Shown in pieces: positions 21,523 to 29,516 of a stretch of DNA of 33,620 bases. How positions within the stretch are numbered: position 1 is the first letter of the stretch; the number at the start of each line of letters is the position of its first letter. The notes under the pieces are model-generated. The model did no database searches. It had not been told where the DNA came from and was given only the letters and a program-made list of their open reading frames with translations. A program made the position numbers and the translations under genes. Origin of the DNA: a virus; the IMG/VR virus record IMGVR_UViG_3300042288_001092, positions 1 to 33,620 of that record; one strand, written 5' to 3'.

Positions 21523-21801
21523 TTAGATGGTTGTTGCCTTGTAAAGCACCTTAAAATCTGTAGTCGGCAAATCATTTTCCAAGATATTTAATTCATCTAT
21601 CATGTTGCTGGTGTAGTTTCCACTTTGAATTGACTTGTTAAGAAAATACGCTCTGTTGATCATCTTCTTTAATTGATCAATTGTTTTACCGCTTTTTAGC
21701 CAAAAATATTTTGTCATCTTTGCTTGATCCTGAATATTTAACAGACAGGTTTTGCTTTTCTCGATCAGCATATCAAGTTCATTTTGCATTGTTGCTGTCA
21801 T
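21523..21801 (-). CDS. Hypothetical accessory protein
   Basis: 92 residues from ATG at 21801, preceded by GGAG. Helical and charged (MQNELDMLIEKSKTCLLNI, then KTIDQLKKMINRAYFLNKSI). No family recognised. It has its own sigma70-like promoter (21856-21884) and its own terminator, so it is an independent cassette. Three cassettes in this block share the same leader (CAGCAAG..GGAGA). Placement next to the integrase is where phages often carry morons active in the lysogen. Confidence 0.6.
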   Translation of the reverse strand: MTATMQNELDMLIEKSKTCLLNIQDQAKMTKYFWLKSGKTIDQLKKMINRAYFLNKSIQSGNYTSNMIDELNILENDLPTTDFKVLYKATTI

Positions 21802-21855
21802 CTGTCTATCTCCTGCTTGCTGAGTTGTTTTGTTTGTCACTGCCTTACACTATTT

Positions 21856-21884
21856 AATATATCGACTACTGGATACGAAGTCAA
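21856..21884 (-). promoter_or_regulatory. Strong promoter of accessory gene (copy A)
   Basis: On the minus strand, -35 TTGACT (21879-21884) and -10 TATATT (21856-21861), spacing 17. An A/T-tract-rich UP-like element lies upstream. Positions 21874-21916 are identical over 43 bases to 22949-22991, the promoter of another accessory gene. Confidence 0.75.
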
Positions 21885-21925
21885 TAATAAAAATAGAAAA
21901 AAGTAAAAATATTTTTACAGCACCA

Positions 21926-21963
21926 ATAAAAAGGCCCCGAACCGGTTTGTAACGATTCGAGGC
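21926..21963 (-). terminator. Rho-independent terminator
   Basis: Stem of eight pairs (21934-21941 with 21956-21963, one G-T pair), followed on the minus strand by CTTTTTATTGG. It ends the CopG-like gene and insulates the downstream promoter. Confidence 0.75.
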
Positions 21964-21980
21964 ATTGGCTGACAGACAGT

Positions 21981-22232
21981 TCACTCCTCTGCCCTATCAA
22001 TCAATCGCCTGACCACCTCGCCCCGCGTCACACGCCAATTTTGAGCAATCGTCGCCAGCTTGGCCGACGTGGCCTGCGATAACGCGACGCTGATCTGCGC
22101 CCGCTCGCCCAGGCTGGCAACCCGCTTTTCCCGGGCGCGTGGTTTGGGCTTGCGGCCCGGTCTTTGAGTGCCGGGTTTATTGCGGGTGCCGGCTGGCCGG
22201 CCTCGTTTGGGTTTGTCTGATTCGTCTGACAT
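21981..22232 (-). CDS. CopG/RHH-type DNA-binding protein with basic N-terminus
   Basis: 83 residues from ATG at 22232; an ATG at 22289 is possible, and neither has a clear Shine-Dalgarno. The N-terminal ~35 residues are very basic with an AT-hook-like KRGRPAG and a second GRKPKPR. The C-terminus (AQISVALSQATSAKLATIAQ, then VTRGEVVRRLIDRAEE) fits a ribbon-helix-helix. Probably a small transcription regulator. It has its own terminator and follows another accessory gene. Confidence 0.65.
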   Translation of the reverse strand: MSDESDKPKRGRPAGTRNKPGTQRPGRKPKPRAREKRVASLGERAQISVALSQATSAKLATIAQNWRVTRGEVVRRLIDRAEE

Positions 22233-22330
22233 TCTGGTTGTCTGGCCAGCGTTACACTGGCCCCAAAAAAGGATAAGGTGAGACTCCATCCGGTCATTGT
22301 CGCGGCCTCCTGCCGTGGTGGTGGTGGGTG

Positions 22331-22621
22331 TTAGTCTTTAATTGCTCTGGCGTCGCCAAAATCGACGACAATAATGTTTTTTCGCTCCTGCCCTTTCACT
22401 GCCTGACAACCATCGATTGTTATGAATCTATAGCCGCCGATTTCAGTCTTTCCCTCGTAAAGCTCGCCAAGTTCCCGCCAGTTTTTTCTGGCTGTAAGAA
22501 TTTGATCAATGGTGTCGTTTGTCCAAGACAGATCAAATTCGCACGCGTCGGTTATCCTGAACTCATCGGCAAAGATTTCATCGATTTCGGCGTCTGTCAG
22601 CTTAACTTGATTGCGTGGCAT
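22331..22621 (-). CDS. Hypothetical accessory protein
   Basis: 96 residues from ATG at 22621, with AGAGGAG upstream. Acidic (LTDAEIDEIFADEFRITDACEFD), with a central helix and a beta-like C-terminus (GGYRFITIDGCQAVKGQ, then NIIVVDFGDAR). No family recognised. Its leader matches those of two neighbouring accessory genes, and its 3' end carries the same C-rich tail. Confidence 0.6.
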   Translation of the reverse strand: MPRNQVKLTDAEIDEIFADEFRITDACEFDLSWTNDTIDQILTARKNWRELGELYEGKTEIGGYRFITIDGCQAVKGQERKNIIVVDFGDARAIKD

Positions 22622-22652
22622 CTGTCTTTCTCTCCTCTTGCTGGTAGTGATT

Positions 22653-22673
22653 GCCCCGGCGGTGAACCGGGGC
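22653..22673 (-). terminator. Terminator-like hairpin
   Basis: Stem GCCCCGG (22653-22659) with CCGGGGC (22667-22673) just after the stop of the gene at 22690, inside a C-rich stretch. No T-run follows, so termination may be weak or Rho-dependent. The same C-rich plus hairpin layout follows three other genes of this block. Confidence 0.5.
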
Positions 22674-22689
22674 GGGGTGGTGGGGTTAG

Positions 22690-22881
22690 TTAGCAGCCTT
22701 CCGATGGAAATTCGATTGCGTCCATCACTCGGCAAAATTCATCGTTTTCTTGCTTATCGGTGGCATTTGGAAGATTGCGGCGAAGGTAGCTGCCCATTTC
22801 AATAATGCCTTGATTTTGGGCAATGTCGCAAGCCCTAGCAAACTGCTTGTCTGTCAATTTGGTTTTGATTGTCTTTGTCAT
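22690..22881 (-). CDS. Hypothetical accessory protein
   Basis: 63 residues from ATG at 22881 (MTKTIKTKLTDKQFARACD...), preceded by an AAGGGG Shine-Dalgarno. Helical with a LTDKQFARACDIAQNQGI segment that hints at a helix-turn-helix, and SYLRRNLP after it. Own promoter at 22931-22959. A longer frame upstream would run into that promoter, so the short start is chosen. Confidence 0.6.
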   Translation of the reverse strand: MTKTIKTKLTDKQFARACDIAQNQGIIEMGSYLRRNLPNATDKQENDEFCRVMDAIEFPSEGC

Positions 22882-22930
22882 CTCTCTACCCCTTGCTGAG
22901 TTGTTTGTTTCTCTCTGCCCTACGTTATTA

Positions 22931-22959
22931 TTTATATCGGGTTCATAGTACGAAGTCAA
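22931..22959 (-). promoter_or_regulatory. Strong promoter of accessory gene (copy B)
   Basis: On the minus strand, -35 TTGACT (22954-22959) and -10 TATAAA (22931-22936), spacing 17. Identical to the copy at 21856-21884 in the -35, the first spacer bases and the A/T-rich upstream tract. Confidence 0.75.
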
Positions 22960-23010
22960 TAATAAAAATAGAAAAAAGTAAAAATATTTTTGTCAGTGCT
23001 GATCAAACAA

Positions 23011-23034
23011 AAAAAACCCGCCGACGAGGGCGGG
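23011..23034 (-). terminator. Rho-independent terminator of the tail operon
   Basis: Stem CCCGCC (23017-23022) with GGCGGG (23029-23034), followed on the minus strand by a long T-run. It closes the structural operon ~30 bases after the last tail gene. Confidence 0.85.
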
Positions 23035-23066
23035 CGGGGAGCGGTGGCGGGTGGGTGGTGAGAGGG

Positions 23067-24536
23067 TTAGGTGCGCGTCACATCCGTTTGAAGAGTGAAC
23101 GTCTGTTGATAGGCTGTGCAGTTGCCATCGTCATAGCCGAAGTTGACCGTAATCTGATGAATGCTGCCCAGATTACCGGTTGAATTGGCGGACCATGTTT
23201 TGATGAGCGTGCAGTTGGCCGATTTGGTCATGTCGGCTGTTCTGGTTGCGTTTGGCACTGTGCCATTTGTCACATTAGACGCGACTTTGACAGTGCCGCC
23301 GCCATTGTGCGGGAATGAATACTTCAAATCAGTGTTTACGCCAGAAGCATTCACGCGGGTTGAATTGGCAAAATAATAAGGGGCGGCCGCGCTGGTCTCG
23401 GTGCGGCTTTCAAGCCAGACGCGAATTTTAGTTGATCCGCATGTGTTTGAAGTGATGTCAAATTCATGCGTCGCGTTGCCAGTCACTCGACCATGCGTGA
23501 TTGTGTAGCCGCTGCAACTCTTGGTGGGTGTATTGACGCCCACTGAAAGGCTTTGCAGTTGCGCCGCGATAGTGTCTGACCAGTCGTTATAAGCAGTCTG
23601 GACGCCAGCAGGCCAGCCGGTATTTGCAGGGGCATAAGTGACATTGAAATTGACTGTCACATCAGAAGGCCATGCAAGGTCATCTGTCGGATAGGTAAGC
23701 GCGGGCGTGAACGGGATTGCGAGGCTGATGTTACTGCCGCTTGTGGTCACGCTTGTATTTGCGTTGGTGTCGGCTGTGACCTGTTGCGAATAACCATTAA
23801 CGCATGAGTTCGCGTTGGTGTAGCTGCCGAATACGCTGCCATCGTAATAGACGCAATCCACGCCAATCTTGCCGGGGAATGTGACGTTGGCACTATACCA
23901 GACATTAATCGGACTGTTGGCCGTTCCGTTGTTTTCAAATGTTGCAAGGTTCGACCTGGTGCCGTTGTTGTACTCGTAATAGAAAGTGATGTTGTTGTAT
24001 GTGGAGTTCTGCGACTGAATAAAATCACCTGACGGGCAAGTGCCATTGCCAGTCATTTCAGATGTACGACCCCACCATTTTTGAAATGAATAGGTCGGAG
24101 AAAACAGACTTGCATTGGCGGTGCCTGTGAATCGATAGTTGAGCGTTCCGGCGGTCTCTCTGCTGCGCCTCAAAAAAAAAAGCCACTCGCCTGACTCTGG
24201 CGAGCGTTCCGCACGGTAAACATAATTGTCTGACGTGCTTAAATTTGAGTTGTTTAATTCTATCGCATAGTCGCCGCTGGTTGTGCCGTTATTGGTAGTG
24301 TTTGACCATGTGCCATTGGTATTGCGATAAACTTCCGTCCACGCGTATTTAATCGGATTGGTGCCGGTCTTGCTTGTCAGACGGATGTAAATGTTGCTGT
24401 AGCCATCTACCCGAACAACGTCGCCATCGGCATCGTATGACGTTGCGGCATCGCCTGCCACTGTAAGCCGACGGCCTGATAAGGCATCGTTCAGCTTTTC
24501 AGCGGTGAGGATTTCGCCGCGAACAAATTTTTTCAT
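23067..24536 (-). CDS. Virion/tail structural protein, sequon-rich
   Basis: 489 residues, last gene of the tail operon. The N-terminus (MKKFVRGEILTAEKLNDAL) is a common start of phage tail or minor virion proteins. The rest is beta-rich, low in charge, with ten or more cysteines and about 25 N-x-S/T sequons by my count. A run of ten T in the coding strand (24172-24181) encodes part of WLFFLRR and could allow slippage. Likely exposed on the tail; not recognised further. Confidence 0.65.
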   Translation of the reverse strand: MKKFVRGEILTAEKLNDALSGRRLTVAGDAATSYDADGDVVRVDGYSNIYIRLTSKTGTNPIKYAWTEVYRNTNGTWSNTTNNGTTSGDYAIELNNSNLSTSDNYVYRAERSPESGEWLFFLRRSRETAGTLNYRFTGTANASLFSPTYSFQKWWGRTSEMTGNGTCPSGDFIQSQNSTYNNITFYYEYNNGTRSNLATFENNGTANSPINVWYSANVTFPGKIGVDCVYYDGSVFGSYTNANSCVNGYSQQVTADTNANTSVTTSGSNISLAIPFTPALTYPTDDLAWPSDVTVNFNVTYAPANTGWPAGVQTAYNDWSDTIAAQLQSLSVGVNTPTKSCSGYTITHGRVTGNATHEFDITSNTCGSTKIRVWLESRTETSAAAPYYFANSTRVNASGVNTDLKYSFPHNGGGTVKVASNVTNGTVPNATRTADMTKSANCTLIKTWSANSTGNLGSIHQITVNFGYDDGNCTAYQQTFTLQTDVTRT

Positions 24537-24544
24537 GCGTCACC

Positions 24545-24997
24545 TCATGAGACAAACATTGTTAATACAAGGATATTGCCGTTCGTGCCGTTGGCAATTA
24601 CTGTTGTGGCATTGGAGACGGTCAGGCCAGTTGCATTTGCAGAACCGAACGCCATGAACGTACCGGGCGGGAGCGTCAGGCCATTTAAGCCAAGGGCGGT
24701 TGATGTGACCGTGATGTTGCCGTTGGTGTCGGCATTGTAGAGCCGATAGCCTTTTAGCTCGGTGAAATTCCATGCGGCCCCCTGAGTGGTTGTCAGGTTG
24801 CCAAATGTGATGGTGGTGGAATTGGCGGAGATCGTGATATTCGGGTCAACGATGGCCGTACATTGGTTCGCGCCGGTGCCATTCGCGAAGTTGATCACAT
24901 CCAGCTTATTGATGCGGGTTTCCAGCGATGAGGAGCCGACGACCTTAATGTCAACGGCAGCCGTTCCGGCCTTGATTGATCCGCTTTGAATTGCCAT
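24545..24997 (-). CDS. Small virion protein, sequon-rich
   Basis: 150 residues. Beta-strand pattern throughout with a Pro-Gly turn (LTLPPGTFMAFGSAN). Nine N-x-S/T sequons among about 17 Asn. It lies between two tail genes with very short spacers. The composition and place indicate a tail-tip or decorating protein. No family recognised. Confidence 0.6.
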   Translation of the reverse strand: MAIQSGSIKAGTAAVDIKVVGSSSLETRINKLDVINFANGTGANQCTAIVDPNITISANSTTITFGNLTTTQGAAWNFTELKGYRLYNADTNGNITVTSTALGLNGLTLPPGTFMAFGSANATGLTVSNATTVIANGTNGNILVLTMFVS

Positions 24998-25006
24998 TGT
25001 TTAGCC

Positions 25007-25909
25007 TCAGAATGAAGTTGGCCGCCAGCGTTGGGAAGGCAGGATGACAGAAGCCGGATTGATGTCGCCAGTGCTATAAACAGTCAATCCGTTTTGTTTA
25101 ACGTATCGATAAAGTTCGCCATTTGACCCCATCGCTACATTCCAGCCGATTTTCTGCCACTTGTAATTGAGCGTGACATCCAGAATTACAATGCCATTTG
25201 ACAATGATCGTTGCGTTGAAGATACGCCATCAAGTAGCACGCTTTCCGGTTCACAGTTGCCCCACATGGTCGATTCGTTGACCCTGCCGACCTTATCCGC
25301 AAAGTTTCCAGCGTCGATATAAAGGCAGTTATGCAGCGTGATATTCAAATTAAATGCAGGCTTGCGGATATATTCCCCGCCGGATAATGAAGGGTCTTTG
25401 ACGGTTGATGGAACCGTTTGCGCCGCCCCCGTTGCGGTTGCTGTTGCCCATTTCAAAGCACCGCCTGGAATACGAATCATCTGTGGCGAATACTGAATTG
25501 TGAATGAACTCATTTCAACCGGGCTTGTCTGGTCGAATTGCAGGGCCGGAATCGTGTCCGAGCCGCTGACATCCATACCGCCGACCTGCTGACTCTGCGA
25601 ATTGAACGTCACATCAATGTGAGCTTTTTCAAAGTATTCGCCGGGCGCACTTCCAGTCGTACCATCACCAGCACCGCCAGATTTCACGCCTATCGGGTTG
25701 ATGGTGGCTTCCGTGGCTTTGAGATTAGGAGATGCCGGAAAAGCCCACGGCGACCCATCTATGGCCCCCAAAACGTCATTGACAAACGTGAACGCATTTG
25801 CCCAATCGACTTTGTACCTAACTTGAGCCGACAGGCCATTGGCACGGCTGCCGCTGTAGCGTGGCGGGCTGGTGTAACTGACCTTGTAAGCAACAGAAGG
25901 GGCACCCAT
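25007..25909 (-). CDS. Tail protein, probable distal tail/tail tip component
   Basis: 300 residues directly downstream of the tape measure gene, where siphoviruses encode distal tail and tip proteins. Beta-rich with an N-terminal VAYKVSYTSPPRYSG and a C-terminal VILDVTLNYKWQKIGWN. No motif allows a firm family. Start at 25909 overlaps the tape measure stop. Confidence 0.6.
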   Translation of the reverse strand: MGAPSVAYKVSYTSPPRYSGSRANGLSAQVRYKVDWANAFTFVNDVLGAIDGSPWAFPASPNLKATEATINPIGVKSGGAGDGTTGSAPGEYFEKAHIDVTFNSQSQQVGGMDVSGSDTIPALQFDQTSPVEMSSFTIQYSPQMIRIPGGALKWATATATGAAQTVPSTVKDPSLSGGEYIRKPAFNLNITLHNCLYIDAGNFADKVGRVNESTMWGNCEPESVLLDGVSSTQRSLSNGIVILDVTLNYKWQKIGWNVAMGSNGELYRYVKQNGLTVYSTGDINPASVILPSQRWRPTSF

Positions 25910-27219
25910 TAATTCAATTCCTTAATCTGCTGCATGATTTCTCGCAGATCTTCCGTCTGCTTTTCGATAGCCTTGACGGTCGGATCTTCGCTGGTTCCAG
26001 CCATGAAATTACGCTGGAATACGTCAGACGCGCCGATGATTTCGGTTCGCTGGCGTTGCAACATGCTTTCATCAATGTTGTTTTGAATCTTGGATGCTTG
26101 TGCCTGTAATCTCTGGCGTTCCAATTCGTCTTTGACCATCTGATCTATTTCTTGACCGATGGTTTGATTCTTCTCTCTTGCAAGTTTTATATTTTTATCC
26201 GCCGCTTCAACAATGCCCTTGTAAATATCATCAATATCACGCTCGAGCTGCTGCTTTGCCTGTTCGTCAATAGTTTTTAGTTCAGCAGCAGATCCGGTAA
26301 CACGCTCGAAATCGGCTGCTAGCACTTTGACCTGTTCAGCCTGCAATCCAAGCAGTTTGATTGCTTCATTTGATCCGGCTATGTCGCCTTCTTTGAAAGC
26401 ACCGAAAAGGCCCATGTCAGGAGAAAGAAAATCAAGCCGTTTCTGGAGTGCCTGTCCACCGCCAAATTTATCTATAGCCGCTTGAAAGATTTGTTGGTTT
26501 AATTGCTGCTGATCTTTCTGGTTTGTTGTCAGATCAAACTCAGATAAACCACTGGCAACAACTCTCCTTTGTGCCTGCTCTGACATGAAGCCCATGCGTG
26601 CGGCATCTTGAGCCAGATTTCCTAAAGCTCTTCTCTGCCTTGCGAGCTCTGCTGCACTTGTCCCAACATCCTGCACGGCACCTGCTGCACCCATACCGGG
26701 GCCGCCGCCAGCGAAAACAACCTGGCTGCTGATCGATTGCATTTCTTTCAATTTGTCTGCTGCGGCTTCATATGCTGCTTTGGTGGCTTTGGCAGCTTCG
26801 GACATCCCTAGAAAAGTGCCGCCAGCCCCCGAATTATTAATATCTTTTAATGTTTGAGATAATTCTTTCACAGGATCGGTTTGAGCGGCAAGTTCTGCCA
26901 GCTTGGGTACGATTGACGCTATTGCAATACCTGCCAGCGTTGCAGCACCTGCCAAGCCTGCGGAACCGCCAAAGCCGGTAACGATGCCTTCAATGTTATT
27001 AATCACGCCACGGAAACCATATTGCAGATCGTCAACGGCTCGCGACAGATTCAGAAGGCCCTGCGGATTACCCCCAGATTTTGCCCCCGCCTGATTAACA
27101 CTATTGCTGATTTGCTGACCAGCTTTTTGAGCTTGCACCATTGCCGACGCAAGGCCAGCGCGAAGCTGATCATCAGAGATGCCAAGTTCGACAGAGAGAT
27201 TGCCGACAACTGTACTCAT
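25909..27219 (-). CDS. Tail tape measure protein
   Basis: 436 residues. Long helical segments, an N-terminal QAQKAGQQISNSVNQAG, a Gly/Ala-rich hydrophobic patch at about residues 80-105 (GFGGSAGLAGAATLAGIAI), and coiled helices towards the C-terminus are as expected. It follows the tail chaperone frameshift pair, whose -1 frame stop overlaps its ATG (ATGA). At roughly 1.5 angstrom per residue the tail would be about 65 nm, short for a siphovirus. Confidence 0.85.
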   Translation of the reverse strand: MSTVVGNLSVELGISDDQLRAGLASAMVQAQKAGQQISNSVNQAGAKSGGNPQGLLNLSRAVDDLQYGFRGVINNIEGIVTGFGGSAGLAGAATLAGIAIASIVPKLAELAAQTDPVKELSQTLKDINNSGAGGTFLGMSEAAKATKAAYEAAADKLKEMQSISSQVVFAGGGPGMGAAGAVQDVGTSAAELARQRRALGNLAQDAARMGFMSEQAQRRVVASGLSEFDLTTNQKDQQQLNQQIFQAAIDKFGGGQALQKRLDFLSPDMGLFGAFKEGDIAGSNEAIKLLGLQAEQVKVLAADFERVTGSAAELKTIDEQAKQQLERDIDDIYKGIVEAADKNIKLAREKNQTIGQEIDQMVKDELERQRLQAQASKIQNNIDESMLQRQRTEIIGASDVFQRNFMAGTSEDPTVKAIEKQTEDLREIMQQIKELN

Positions 27220-27820
27220 GTTCGGTCTGGCATTTCGTTGTTTTTAGCGTGATGTGACATCAAATCAAATGCCGTGATCACAGGCATTGAAACGGCTTGC
27301 TGGTAGCCGGTGTGCAGTTCAGCCATCAGCCATGCGATGATTCGGCCCCAGGTGATCCGGTCGCCACCCCCGGCATCGGCAGCGGGTCGCCTGCGGCTGG
27401 TGCTTTTGGGTCGTTTAACCCTAATGCAATCCGGTGAACGGTCATAAAATCGCCGTGATTGGCTTTGGCAGCGATTTCACGAGCCTCGGTCGATGATATA
27501 TGGCTGTTGTAAGCGGTGATCATGGCGACCAGAAACGCCATGCCGAATTTTGCCGATGTCAAGAATTGCGAGTTGGCCAGAGCGTTTAATGCATCAGGCG
27601 GCCAAAAGTGAAGCTGTTGCAATTTCTCTTGAATTAATCGCTCACGCATTTCAGCATCGATATGCTGAAGCGTCTTACTGTTTTCCAGTGCCTCAAATGG
27701 CGTTGGCAGAGTCTGTAAGTAGTCTTCAAGCTCAACTGCCGCCCCTAGCGTCAATCGACCAAAGCGGAGCGTCTGGCCAGCGATTTCAACGGTTTCAATC
27801 GGTGTCGTTAATTTGCTCAT
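27216..27820 (-). CDS. Tail assembly chaperone, -1 frameshift product (gpGT-like)
   Basis: Beyond the frame-0 stop at 27326, the -1 frame continues: after a GGGGG run (27367-27371) it reads GDRITWGRIIAWLMAELHTG and continues to a TGA at 27216 that overlaps the tape measure ATG. Lambda-like phages make a short chaperone (G) and a longer frameshifted one (GT) just before the tape measure. The frame-0 Gly codon GGG can re-pair in the -1 frame. The open -1 frame, its Trp-rich helix and the exact junction support this; shift efficiency cannot be read. Confidence 0.65.
27326..27820 (-). CDS. Tail assembly chaperone (gpG-like)
   Basis: 164 residues. Starts with a beta segment (VEIAGQTLRFGRLTLGAAVELEDYL) and continues with helices (AFLVAMITAYNSHISSTEAREI); the C-terminus is Pro/Gly-rich. 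Size, place between tail tube and tape measure, and the overlapping -1 frame identify it as the shorter member of the tail chaperone pair. These proteins hold the tape measure during tail assembly and are not in the virion. Confidence 0.75.
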   Translation of the reverse strand: MSKLTTPIETVEIAGQTLRFGRLTLGAAVELEDYLQTLPTPFEALENSKTLQHIDAEMRERLIQEKLQQLHFWPPDALNALANSQFLTSAKFGMAFLVAMITAYNSHISSTEAREIAAKANHGDFMTVHRIALGLNDPKAPAAGDPLPMPGVATGSPGAESSHG

Positions 27821-27843
27821 GAATTGCCCCTCATGAAATGAAA

Positions 27844-28182
27844 TTAAGAACCGTTGCCGCGAAATGTGATTGTGATCGGAATCGCGCCTTTAATGTCGGC
27901 ATTGCCATATTGAACGGATTCAACAATGGCCGGAAATGTTGGTGCGCCGCTGCCAGTCCATGTAAGATTCCCGGTTGCCCCGATAGTGGTCGGTGCCGAT
28001 CCTGTAGAATACAGCGTTGCGGTGGCCTGACGGTCTCGCAGGGCACGGATACGCTGAACGTATTCGCTGCCGGTGTCAGATACATCCGCCAGTTCTGCCG
28101 AGTCGGTCAGTGACACCGACGACACGGCGATATTAGCCCCGGCAAATGAGAGTGTGGTATTGTAAAAGACTGCCTTTGGCAT
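27844..28182 (-). CDS. Tail tube protein
   Basis: 112 residues. Beta-rich with SLTDSAELADVSDTGSEYVQRI and a later FPAIVESVQYGNADIKGAIPITITFRGNG, the strand-loop-strand layout of small tail tube proteins. It lies between the tail terminator and the tail chaperone genes, the normal place. Family by context and fold pattern, not by a strict signature. Confidence 0.65.
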   Translation of the reverse strand: MPKAVFYNTTLSFAGANIAVSSVSLTDSAELADVSDTGSEYVQRIRALRDRQATATLYSTGSAPTTIGATGNLTWTGSGAPTFPAIVESVQYGNADIKGAIPITITFRGNGS

Positions 28183-28201
28183 GATTAGCCTCTTTCAGTT
28201 G

Positions 28202-28576
28202 TTAGATAGTCCAGAGAAGCGAAACGGAAATAGAAGCTGACCAGACGGCCATCTGATCGCCGTAATTGAAATCAATTTCAGCCGATTGCACGGTTGAACT
28301 GTAGAACCCGCTGATATTGCCACGTTCAAACAGATTCACAATCGAATCATTCAGCGACAAAATGGCGGTGTCGGTTGTCTCGTAGGCCACGATTGTCGCG
28401 GTGGCTTCCCAATCTTTATTGGTTATATCCTGCTCGCCGGGAGTGACCGGGCCGATACGCAGCACGGCAAACGGGCAGACGGTGTTTTCAGGTGCCAGTT
28501 GATAATACAGCGGCACGGTGGGGATAGCTGCCGCCCATGCGGTTTTAATGGCAGTGATGCGGTTTGACAGTTGCAT
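28202..28576 (-). CDS. Tail terminator / tail completion protein
   Basis: 124 residues. Pattern of N-terminal helix (NRITAIKTAWAAAIPTVPLYY), PFAVLRIGPVTPGEQDI and a strand-rich C-terminus with helix TAILSLNDSIVNLFE. This is typical of siphovirus tail terminators. Gene order (head closure, this gene, tail tube) agrees. Confidence 0.7.
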   Translation of the reverse strand: MQLSNRITAIKTAWAAAIPTVPLYYQLAPENTVCPFAVLRIGPVTPGEQDITNKDWEATATIVAYETTDTAILSLNDSIVNLFERGNISGFYSSTVQSAEIDFNYGDQMAVWSASISVSLLWTI

Positions 28577-28899
28577 TATTTCTGTGAAAGCTCCACGGCC
28601 ATTATTCTTAAATGATGATTGCCGCGAGGCGTGTATTGTGGCATCACGCCGGTTATTTCAAACTGATTACCGTTGAAATTGAATCGGTCGTATGTCGCAG
28701 CCGGGCAGGCTGGATCAGCATAAACCACAACGCCGGTTGATACACCGCCCGTGTTATTAATGACCTGTAATGACTCTGACCGATGTTGTACATATGCCCG
28801 ATAACTATCGCCGGTGGCTGGATAGCTATAGCCAAAGCCTGCAATGTTGCTCGTCACTGCCGACTTCGGCAGGAGTTCAATCCAATGCGGAAACGTCAT
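28576..28899 (-). CDS. Head closure / head-tail joining protein
   Basis: 107 residues. Beta-rich small protein (YRAYVQHRSESLQVIN, then GVVVYADPACPA, then FEITGVMPQYTPRGNHH). The phrase ITGV.P.YTPRG.H and the length fit phage head-tail stoppers. It lies among the connector genes and overlaps the gp10-like gene upstream. Confidence 0.65.
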   Translation of the reverse strand: MTFPHWIELLPKSAVTSNIAGFGYSYPATGDSYRAYVQHRSESLQVINNTGGVSTGVVVYADPACPAATYDRFNFNGNQFEITGVMPQYTPRGNHHLRIMAVELSQK

Positions 28900-29516
28900 T
28901 TCGCGGCCTTCTGAACGGCAAGAGCGAATTGAAATAGAATGGCCTGTTGATTCTGCTCAAATGCTGGCCGCATGTATGGGCGGGCGGGAAGCCGGATCAT
29001 TGCTTTGCCGCCAAGCTCTTGAATCCGGGCATAGATCAGATTTTGAGCCGGGCCGACCTTGGCTTTTAATCCACCCTCTAAAAATTGTGACGTAACGGAC
29101 GATTGCAGTCTGCCAGTCTGCTTGTTTGGCGGCGTGCCTGGTTGCGAGGATTGCACCCAGCGGAATAGCGGATTTGCGTACCAATAAACGCGGTCAAGCC
29201 TGCCGACCTTGCTTGACATCATTGTTCCGCCAAAAACCAGCGTCTTATTACCTTTTTTGTTCGATACTTCTTTAAGGTTGAATATGTCGCGAGTGCCTGC
29301 CTTGAATCGATTCATGGCGGCCATTGATCCAGTCCGCGAACCGATCTGATTAATACCTGATTTTGCGGTCATGCTCTTGCCGCTATTGGCAAGCATCTTT
29401 TTTGCAGATCGCTCGACCAGCAGGGCAGATTTGCCCACAGCCCTGACAAGTTCACGATGCAGTCGAACGGAGTATTCACCGCCCGACCAGTTGAGCGTGA
29501 AAGAGGCTTTAATCAT
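28896..29516 (-). CDS. HK97 gp10-like head-tail/tail component
   Basis: 206 residues. The family pattern is seen in PGTPPNKQTGRLQSSV, then IYARIQELGGKAMIRLPARPYMRPAFEQ. This is the GTPP..TG.L..S...RPF/Y..PA layout of HK97 gp10 and minor capsid/tail joining proteins. The basic N-terminal half (RSAKKMLANSGKSMTAKSG) is longer than usual. It overlaps both neighbours by four bases. Confidence 0.75.
   Translation of the reverse strand: MIKASFTLNWSGGEYSVRLHRELVRAVGKSALLVERSAKKMLANSGKSMTAKSGINQIGSRTGSMAAMNRFKAGTRDIFNLKEVSNKKGNKTLVFGGTMMSSKVGRLDRVYWYANPLFRWVQSSQPGTPPNKQTGRLQSSVTSQFLEGGLKAKVGPAQNLIYARIQELGGKAMIRLPARPYMRPAFEQNQQAILFQFALAVQKAAK

Noticed and set aside
22028-22297. Alternative frame overlapping the CopG-like gene
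   Set aside because: It has a better Shine-Dalgarno but a composition-driven Arg/Pro/Ser-rich product with no fold, while the other frame encodes a recognisable ribbon-helix-helix.
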